A DNA stretch of 7,727 nt from AP-15 sp036500965 (GTDB taxonomy: Bacteria > Pseudomonadota > Alphaproteobacteria > ATCC43930 > CGMCC-115725), in assembly GCA_036500965.1 (NCBI GenBank), contig DASYBC010000019.1, positions 1 to 7,727 on the forward strand, given 5' to 3'. Below, piece by piece: positions 1 to 4,947 of the stretch (the first letter of the stretch is position 1; each line of letters begins with the position of its first letter). Made by a program: the position numbers and the translations under genes. The notes beneath the pieces are model-generated. The model was not told where the DNA came from and made no database searches. It was given only the letters and a program-made list of their open reading frames with translations.

Positions 1-279
1 TGGGCCGAGGAGCCGCGCTCGCGCCTGTCGCACATGGTGTCGAACGTGCAGGTGCTGGAGGCGACGCCGTCCTTTGCCGCTCCGGACGAGGTGTCGGTGA
101 AATGCCGGTTCCTGATCTACCGCAACCGGGTCGAGACCGAGACGGATATCTTGGTCGGCAAGCGCGAGGATGTGCTGCGGCGGGCGGGACAACACGCTGG
201 GGGCTGGCTTCTGGCGCGGCGCAAGATCATCCTCGACCAGAGCGTGCTGTTGTCGAAGAATTTGACGTTCTTCATTTGA
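1..279 (+). CDS. Aromatic-ring-hydroxylating dioxygenase small (beta) subunit, C-terminal part
   Basis: The frame is open from the first base and ends at TGA 277-279, giving 92 residues; the 5' part of the gene lies outside the window. The visible part matches the C-terminal half of the ring-hydroxylating dioxygenase beta subunit family (cone-shaped NTF2-like fold, usually about 160-190 aa). Supporting stretches are SHMVSNVQVLEA, then FLIYRNRVETETDILVGKRE, then a Trp-containing strand (GGWLLARRKIILDQ) and the terminal LLSKNLTFFI, which resembles the family's 'LLDQNVLLxxNLxxFF' ending. The beta subunit is mainly structural in the alpha3beta3 hexamer and carries no metal. It lies 66 bp upstream of the alpha subunit on the same strand, so the two are probably co-transcribed. 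The beta-before-alpha order is the reverse of the classical naphthalene and biphenyl dioxygenase operons. The family assignment is firm; the substrate is unknown. Confidence 0.93.
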   Translation, partial: WAEEPRSRLSHMVSNVQVLEATPSFAAPDEVSVKCRFLIYRNRVETETDILVGKREDVLRRAGQHAGGWLLARRKIILDQSVLLSKNLTFFI

Positions 280-289
280 CGCATGGGAG

Positions 290-327
290 CGCGGCCGTCC
301 CGGCCGCATGCGGGCGGGACGGCCGCG
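290..327. repeat. Near-perfect 38-bp palindrome in the beta-alpha spacer, REP-like dispersed element
   Basis: A 13-bp arm at 290-302 (CGCGGCCGTCCCG) is exactly reverse-complementary to 315-327. Inside it, 304-313 (CCGCATGCGG) is itself a palindrome. The only unpaired position in the whole structure is G303 against G314. The flanks (GGGAG at 285-289, GGTCC at 327-331) look like the edges of a larger unit. The element fills most of the 66-bp spacer and ends a few bases before the ribosome-binding site of the alpha gene. Short GC-rich palindromes of this kind (GGGAGCGCGG..CGTCCCG) are scattered between genes in many GC-rich bacterial genomes. That this copy belongs to such a family is recalled from pattern, not searched. 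In RNA it would form a strong hairpin that could affect mRNA stability or the alpha:beta ratio. Confidence 0.75.
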
Positions 328-332
328 GTCCA

Positions 333-339
333 GAGAGGG
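333..339 (+). promoter_or_regulatory. Ribosome-binding site that sets the alpha subunit start at 346
   Basis: GAGAGGG at 333-339 is a purine-rich Shine-Dalgarno-like sequence 6 nt before ATG 346. The upstream in-frame ATG at 283 has no comparable site, and the codons it would add only translate the palindrome at 290-327. This supports 346 as the true start. Confidence 0.65.
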
Positions 340-345
340 CGGGCG

Positions 346-1737
346 ATGGCGATCAACGGAACGCGCGGTTACCACCCCGGCCTCGTCGATCTCGACTCGG
401 GCGAGATCAGCCGCGAGATCTTCGTCAATGCCGATATCTACGCCGAGGAGCAGGAGCGGATCTTCGCCCGTGCCTGGCTCCATGTCGGGCATGAGAGCCA
501 GATCCCCAAGCCGGGCGATTATTTCGTGTCGTCGATGGGCGAAGAGTCGGTGATCCTGTGCCGCGACCGCGCCGGCGCGGTCCATGTGTTCCTCAATTCG
601 TGCCGGCATCGCGGGATGAAGGTGTGCCGCTACGATGAGGGCACGACCGCGGTCTTCACCTGCCCCTATCACGGCTGGAGCTATGGCACGGACGGGCGGC
701 TCGTCGGGGTGCCGTATTTCCGCGAGGCCTACCATTCCAAGCTCGACCGTGAGAAACGGGGCCTCGTCGAGGTGGCGCAGCTGTGCAACTACAAGGGCTC
801 GATCTGGGCGACTTGGGATAAGGAGGCGCCGTCCTTTACCGAATATCTCGGCGATTTCACCCGCTATCTCGACCTCCAACTCGATGGGTGGGACGGACGC
901 GAGGGCCAGGCGGAGGTGCTCGGCGGCGTCCAGAAATGGCTGGTGCCGTGCAACTGGAAATTCCCGGCCGAGAATTTCAGCGGCGACACCTATCACAACA
1001 TCAGCCACCGCTCGGTTGACCTCGTCGGGATCGGGCCGTCGGGGCGGAGCCGCCGCGACATGGGCGAGCGCGACGTCTCGCGCAAGCTTCACGTGTGCAT
1101 CCCCGACCGCGGCCACCAGACGATCCACTACGTGCTGCCCGCCGGCGACATGCCGCCGCCCGCCTATCAGAATGCTCCGATCGTCGCCGAGTATTTCCGT
1201 CATTGCGAGGAGGAGAAGCGGCGCCGGCGCGGCGAGATGGGGCGGCTGGTCGGCGCACCCGGCGAGATCTTTCCGAACACCGCGCTCTTGTCACGCCAGC
1301 CCCGCACGATGGCGGTGTGGCACCCGCGCGGGCCGCACCAGACCGAATGCTGGCGCTGGTATTTTGTCGACCGCGACGCGCCGAGCGAAGTGAAGGAGTT
1401 CCTGCGCGACTACTACATCCGCTACTCGGGCCCGGCCGGAATGACCGAGCAGGACGACATGGAAAACTGGAACTACGCGCATGCCGCGAGCCGTGGGGTC
1501 ATCGCCCGCCGCCATCCCTATTGCTACGCGATGGGGCTCGGCACCGCGGTCGAGAATTTCGAATGGGACGGCTTGCGCATCCCGGGCCGGGTCATCGACA
1601 TCACCCAGGCGCAATCGAGCGAGGAGCCGATGCGCAACCTCTACCACCGCTGGGCCGAGTTCATGGAGGCCGAAAGCTGGGCCGACCTCGCCACCTGGCG
1701 CCGCCCGGCACAGAGTGTCGCGCAGGCCGCGGAGTAA
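346..1737 (+). CDS. Aromatic-ring-hydroxylating dioxygenase large (alpha) subunit, Rieske non-heme iron oxygenase
   Basis: This is the 463-aa catalytic subunit of a two-component or three-component Rieske dioxygenase, which uses O2 and two electrons to hydroxylate an aromatic ring; it is cytosolic. The N-terminal Rieske domain carries C86-x-H88-x17-C106-x2-H109, the four ligands of the [2Fe-2S] cluster. The catalytic domain has ENFSGD followed by the facial triad His pair: Asp214, His217 and His221 (D-x2-H-x3-H). The likely third iron ligand is in the TEQDD segment (Asp370 or Asp371), followed by ENW. Length is normal for the family (about 430-460 aa). The start at 346 is chosen from the SD at 333-339. 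An upstream ATG at 283 is in frame but would add 21 residues encoded by a palindromic repeat. The partner beta gene lies upstream. No ferredoxin or ferredoxin reductase gene is visible. The His spacing is one residue shorter than in naphthalene dioxygenase. Family firm, substrate unknown. Confidence 0.95.
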   Translation: MAINGTRGYHPGLVDLDSGEISREIFVNADIYAEEQERIFARAWLHVGHESQIPKPGDYFVSSMGEESVILCRDRAGAVHVFLNSCRHRGMKVCRYDEGTTAVFTCPYHGWSYGTDGRLVGVPYFREAYHSKLDREKRGLVEVAQLCNYKGSIWATWDKEAPSFTEYLGDFTRYLDLQLDGWDGREGQAEVLGGVQKWLVPCNWKFPAENFSGDTYHNISHRSVDLVGIGPSGRSRRDMGERDVSRKLHVCIPDRGHQTIHYVLPAGDMPPPAYQNAPIVAEYFRHCEEEKRRRRGEMGRLVGAPGEIFPNTALLSRQPRTMAVWHPRGPHQTECWRWYFVDRDAPSEVKEFLRDYYIRYSGPAGMTEQDDMENWNYAHAASRGVIARRHPYCYAMGLGTAVENFEWDGLRIPGRVIDITQAQSSEEPMRNLYHRWAEFMEAESWADLATWRRPAQSVAQAAE

Positions 1738-1799
1738 CGGCTGGGGCCGATCGCCTGAGGGTTCGCCGGTAGTAAATGGGCCGAAGAATGGGCTCGCGG

Positions 1800-1804
1800 G
1801 GAGG
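1800..1804 (+). promoter_or_regulatory. Ribosome-binding site of the GMC oxidoreductase gene
   Basis: GGAGG at 1800-1804 lies 8 nt before ATG 1813. The start is confirmed by the protein, because the FAD-binding beta strand (QADYIIIGAGSAG) begins immediately after the Met. Confidence 0.75.
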
Positions 1805-1812
1805 GACAGAGC

Positions 1813-3435
1813 ATGCAGGCGGATTACATCATCATCGGGGCGGGCTCGGCCGGCTGCGTCTTGGCGAACCGGCTGACCGAGGACCCCGGCACCAAGGTAT
1901 TGCTGATCGAGGCCGGCGGGCGCGACTGGAACCCGCTGATCCATGTCCCGGCCGGCTTCTTCAAGATGCTCGACCACGACACTTTGACGTGGAAGTTTCG
2001 CGCCGAGCCCGACCCCGGCACCAACGGCCGCGCCATCGTCTACACCCGCGGCCGGGTGATCGGCGGCTCCTCCTCGATCAACGGCATGATCTACATCCGC
2101 GGCCAGCCCGAGGATTACGACCACTGGGCCCAGCTCGGCAACCGCGGCTGGTCGTGGGACGACTGCCTCCCCTATTTCCGCAAGGCCGAGCGCTGGGAGG
2201 GCGAAGAGAGCGAGGTGCGCGGCAAGGACGGGCCGCTCTACACCTCGAAGACCGACCGGCCGGCGATCTGCGCCACCGTGATCGAGGCCGGCCACGAGAT
2301 CGGGCTCGAATACCGCGATGATCTCAACGACCTGCCGCCCGGCCACACGGACTGCATCGGCTGGTGCCAGCAGACCCGCGGCGGAAGGCGCCGCGCCTCG
2401 ACCGCGCGCACCTATCTCCGCCCGGCATTGAAGCGGCCGAACCTGCAGCTCGTCACCAAGGCGCTGGTGCACCGCATCCTGTTCGACGGCAAGCGCGCGG
2501 TCGGCGTCGAGTTTTCGCGCGGCGGTCCGGGCGGGGCCGTCGAACGCGCCGACGCCGGTCGCGAGGTGATCCTGTCGGCTGGTGCCATCGGCTCGCCGCA
2601 CATCCTGCAATTGTCTGGTGTTGGCGATCCCGAGCATCTCGCGAAGATCGGCGTGCCGGTTGTGCATGAACTGCGCGGCGTCGGCCGCAACATGCAGGAC
2701 CATTACGTCGCGCGCGTCTCCTATCCGGTCGTCGGCGCCCAGACCGCGAACGAGCGCTCGCGCGGCCTGCCGCTCGCCGGCGAGGTCATGCGCTGGCTCT
2801 TCACCGGCAAGGGCATGCTGACCTACAGCCCCTCGATCGTCGCCGCCTCGGTCAAGGTCCTCGAGGAATCGGCGACCCCCGACGTGCAATGCACCTTCGC
2901 CCCTGGCAGCTTCAAGAACGGCCAGATCGGCGCGCTCGAGGAGACCCCCGGCCTCTCCGCCGGCGCCTGGCAGATGCGGCCCTTGTCGCGCGGCTATGTC
3001 GAAGCGAGGTCGAACCGGCCCGGCGACATGCCGGCGATCAACCCGCGCTACCTCTCCGAGGAAAGCGACCGGCGCGCCATTATCGGCGGCCTCAAATTGG
3101 CGCGGCGGATTTTTGCGGCACCCGCGCTGAGGCAGTTCGTCCGTGAAGAAACCCTGCCGGGCGTGCAGGTTCAGGGCGACGACGAATTGCTCGACTACGC
3201 CCGGAAGAACGGCGGCACCTGCTATCACGCCAGCTGCACCTGCATGATGGGGAGCCACGCGATGGCGGTGGTCGATGACGCGCTGCGCGTGCACGGGCTC
3301 GACGGGTTGCGGGTCATCGACGCCTCGGTGATGCCGGCGGTCACCTCGACCAACACCAATGCGCCGACCATCATGATCGCCGAGAAGGGTGCGGCGGTCA
3401 TAAGAGGCGGCGCGCGGCAAAGGCTGGCGGCATAG
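1813..3435 (+). CDS. GMC-family FAD-dependent alcohol dehydrogenase/oxidase (choline dehydrogenase-like)
   Basis: This 540-aa flavoprotein of the glucose-methanol-choline family oxidises an alcohol to an aldehyde or ketone; length is typical. The ADP-binding Rossmann motif is G9-A-G-S-A-G14, with Glu33 at the end of the second strand (LLIEAGG) to hold the ribose. The first GMC signature is at residues 80-97 (GRVIGGSSSINGMIYIRG). The second is at 257-271 (GAIGSPHILQLSGVG). The catalytic pair is likely His472 (TCYHASCTCMMG) and Asn516 (TSTNTNAPTIMIAEKG); their spacing of 44 residues equals that of the choline oxidase pair (His466/Asn510). The usual YHPxGTCxMG motif is altered to YHASCTCMMG, putting Cys470, Cys475 and Cys477 around the catalytic His. 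No signal peptide or membrane segment is evident. The gene starts 75 bp after the alpha subunit, same strand, so it is probably in the same transcript. It may oxidise a hydroxylated intermediate or an alcohol side chain; this is inference. BetA itself is unlikely given the context. Confidence 0.93.
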   Translation: MQADYIIIGAGSAGCVLANRLTEDPGTKVLLIEAGGRDWNPLIHVPAGFFKMLDHDTLTWKFRAEPDPGTNGRAIVYTRGRVIGGSSSINGMIYIRGQPEDYDHWAQLGNRGWSWDDCLPYFRKAERWEGEESEVRGKDGPLYTSKTDRPAICATVIEAGHEIGLEYRDDLNDLPPGHTDCIGWCQQTRGGRRRASTARTYLRPALKRPNLQLVTKALVHRILFDGKRAVGVEFSRGGPGGAVERADAGREVILSAGAIGSPHILQLSGVGDPEHLAKIGVPVVHELRGVGRNMQDHYVARVSYPVVGAQTANERSRGLPLAGEVMRWLFTGKGMLTYSPSIVAASVKVLEESATPDVQCTFAPGSFKNGQIGALEETPGLSAGAWQMRPLSRGYVEARSNRPGDMPAINPRYLSEESDRRAIIGGLKLARRIFAAPALRQFVREETLPGVQVQGDDELLDYARKNGGTCYHASCTCMMGSHAMAVVDDALRVHGLDGLRVIDASVMPAVTSTNTNAPTIMIAEKGAAVIRGGARQRLAA

Positions 3436-3459
3436 CGAGGGCCGGTGCGGCAGGAGTAG

Positions 3460-3511
3460 GGCGGATCAGCGCGGCGCAATCCGCCGGATAGTGGCGGAAT
3501 ACGCTCTCGCC
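3460..3511. repeat. Degenerate palindromic repeat-like element upstream of the Mo hydroxylase genes
   Basis: GGCGGAT at 3460-3466 pairs exactly with ATCCGCC at 3479-3485. Inside the loop, GCG 3469-3471 pairs with CGC 3475-3477. A second, weaker arm follows: GGCGGAATACGC from 3493 against GCCTTACGCCC ending at about 3510. The layout (TAGGGCGGAT..GCGCAATCCGCC, short spacer, GGCGGAxTACGC..) resembles the dispersed 'TAGGGCGGAT-AGCG-AATCCGCC' intergenic repeats common in GC-rich proteobacteria. That resemblance is from memory and no search was run. It lies between the GMC stop (3435) and the FAD subunit start (3590), where a hairpin could separate the two gene groups. Confidence 0.5.
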
Positions 3512-3577
3512 TTACGCCCGGGACTGTGGGTCCGTCGGATTGCCGTCTGCCGACGAGGCCGCCACGTCACCCGCCTG

Positions 3578-3582
3578 GGAGG
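3578..3582 (+). promoter_or_regulatory. Ribosome-binding site that sets the FAD subunit start (GTG 3590)
   Basis: GGAGG at 3578-3582, inside a GGGAGGGGA run, lies 7 nt before GTG 3590. The protein read from this GTG begins KPAPFAYHRPATIDEA, the standard N-terminus of this family. The frame is open further upstream to an ATG at 3491, but that stretch has no family similarity and overlaps the repeat-like element. Confidence 0.8.
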
Positions 3583-3589
3583 GGACCCG

Positions 3590-4465
3590 GTGAAGCCTGC
3601 GCCGTTTGCCTATCATCGTCCGGCCACGATCGACGAGGCGGTACGGCTGCTCGCCGAGCTGGCGCCGCAGGACGGCAGGGTGCTGGCGGGTGGGCAGAGC
3701 CTGGTGCCGATGATGGCCTTCCGCCTCGCCCATCCGCTATATCTGATCGACATCAACCGGGTCGCCGGCCTCGATGCGCTTGGCGTGCGCGACGGCAAAT
3801 TGTGCATCGGCGCACGGGTGCGCCATGCCACCTTTCATCGCCCCGCCGGCGACGGCCCGCTCGGGGCGATGCTGACAGCGATCGTGCGCCATATTGCGCA
3901 TTACCCGATCCGCCTGCGCGGCACCTTTTGCGGCAGCCTGGCGCATGCCGACCCCGCGGCCGAGTGGTGCGCCGCAGCGGTGACACTCGACGCCGAGCTG
4001 ATGGCGATCAGCACCAAGGGCGAGCGGGTGATTGCCGCCCGCGATTTCTTTCGCGGTGCGATGGAAACGGCACTGGCGCCCGACGAGCTGCTGTACGAAG
4101 CTCGACTGCCGATATTGCCGCACGACACCCGCTTTGGCTTTGCCGAATTCAGCCGCCGCGCCGGCGACTACGCCCTGGCGATGGCGCTGGCCGCGTTCCG
4201 CCTCGAAGGGGGGCTGATCACAGCGCCGCGCATCGGGCTCGGCGGCGTCGAGGCGTTCCCGCGCTGCATCGCGGCGGCCGAAGCCGTGCTCGAAGGGCAA
4301 GCGCCGGATGCGGAATTGTTTCGGGCGGCAGCCGCTGCTGCAGCGGCAGCAATCGAGCCGCTGGAGGATGGGCAGGCCGACGCGCAATATCGCCGCGAAT
4401 TGGCGCAGGCAATGGTCTATCGGGCGCTGACGAGCACCTCTCCCCCGGCGAACGAGCGAGCATGA
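3590..4465 (+). CDS. Molybdenum hydroxylase FAD-binding (medium, CoxM-like) subunit
   Basis: This 291-aa subunit takes electrons from the [2Fe-2S] subunit of a xanthine dehydrogenase/CO dehydrogenase-type hydroxylase and passes them to an external acceptor through FAD. It shows the two FAD-binding motifs of CoxM. AGGQS is at residues 33-37 (CoxM 32-AGGHS-36). TFCGS is at 112-116 (CoxM TIGGN), followed by LAHADPAAE. The C-terminal part (residues about 165-280) fits the CO dehydrogenase flavoprotein C-terminal domain, including the FAEFSRRAGDYALA segment and an Ala-rich stretch. Length is normal (about 280-300 aa). Start chosen at GTG 3590 from the SD and the conserved N-terminus. It overlaps the next gene by 4 bp (ATGA 4462-4465), indicating translational coupling. 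Family firm; the physiological electron acceptor is not evident. Confidence 0.93.
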   Translation: MKPAPFAYHRPATIDEAVRLLAELAPQDGRVLAGGQSLVPMMAFRLAHPLYLIDINRVAGLDALGVRDGKLCIGARVRHATFHRPAGDGPLGAMLTAIVRHIAHYPIRLRGTFCGSLAHADPAAEWCAAAVTLDAELMAISTKGERVIAARDFFRGAMETALAPDELLYEARLPILPHDTRFGFAEFSRRAGDYALAMALAAFRLEGGLITAPRIGLGGVEAFPRCIAAAEAVLEGQAPDAELFRAAAAAAAAAIEPLEDGQADAQYRRELAQAMVYRALTSTSPPANERA

Positions 4466-4947
4466 GCGAACGCACCGACGTCACCCTCAACGTAAATGGC
4501 CGCTTCTACCCGCTGCGCCTGGAGCCGCGCCGCACCCTGCTCGACGCGATCCGCGACGAATGCGGCCTGACCGGCACGCATATGGGCTGCGAGCACGGGG
4601 TCTGCGGCGCCTGCACGGTGCTCGTGGATGGTGCCCCGATCCGCGCCTGCCTGATGTTCGCGGTGCAGGCCGAGGGGGCCATGATCCGCACCGTCGAAGG
4701 GCTGGCGAATGGTGACCGGCTGCACCCGCTGCAGCGCGCGCTGATCGCGCATCACGGCGTGCAATGCGGCTTCTGCACGCCGGGCTTTCTGATGCTCGCG
4801 GCCGGCATCCTCGAACGCGAGCCGGAGATCGGCGACGACGAGCTGCTCGAGGCGCTGTCGTCGAACCTATGCCGGTGCACCGGCTATCAGGGCATTGTCG
4901 CGGCGGTGCGCGCGGCGATCGCCGAATGGCGGGCGGGCTCGTCATGA
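4462..4947 (+). CDS. Molybdenum hydroxylase [2Fe-2S] (small, CoxS-like) subunit
   Basis: This 161-aa iron-sulfur subunit relays electrons from the Mo centre to FAD. The N-terminal plant-ferredoxin-like domain has C43-x4-C48-x2-C51-x11-C63 (GCEHGVCGAC). The C-terminal four-helix domain holds the second cluster with C102-x2-C105 (QCGFCTPGF) and C137-x-C139 (NLCRCTGY). All eight cluster cysteines are present and length is typical (about 155-165 aa). The start ATG 4462 overlaps the stop of the FAD subunit (ATGA). A longer upstream in-frame stretch lies inside the FAD gene in another frame and is not coding. There is no good SD, consistent with coupled translation. Its stop overlaps the Mo subunit start in the same way. 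It could be mistaken for a ferredoxin serving the dioxygenase, but the two-cluster architecture and gene order place it in the Mo enzyme. Confidence 0.96.
   Translation: MSERTDVTLNVNGRFYPLRLEPRRTLLDAIRDECGLTGTHMGCEHGVCGACTVLVDGAPIRACLMFAVQAEGAMIRTVEGLANGDRLHPLQRALIAHHGVQCGFCTPGFLMLAAGILEREPEIGDDELLEALSSNLCRCTGYQGIVAAVRAAIAEWRAGSS

Noticed and set aside
283..345. N-terminal extension of the alpha subunit from ATG 283
   Set aside because: The 21 added residues translate the palindromic element at 290-327. There is no SD before 283, and a good one lies before 346.
1291..3420. A 709-residue open frame on the - strand opposite the alpha and GMC genes
   Set aside because: It is the antisense shadow of two genes with full family motifs on the + strand. 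Its composition (Arg-, Ala-, Gly- and Asp-rich, no recognisable domain) is typical of stop-free antisense frames in GC-rich DNA.
1813..3435. Choline dehydrogenase BetA for betaine synthesis
   Set aside because: There is no betaine aldehyde dehydrogenase or BetI neighbour, and the catalytic motif differs. The context is aromatic catabolism.
3491..3589. N-terminal extension of the FAD subunit from ATG 3491
   Set aside because: It overlaps the second repeat-like element and has no family similarity, while GTG 3590 has a strong SD and gives the conserved KPAPFAYHRP N-terminus.
3737..4387. A - strand open frame of about 216 codons opposite the FAD subunit, and similar ones at 4887-5552, 5601-6614 and 6660-7499
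   Set aside because: Each lies wholly or mainly opposite a Mo hydroxylase gene with complete motifs. None shows a ribosome-binding site or a recognisable domain.
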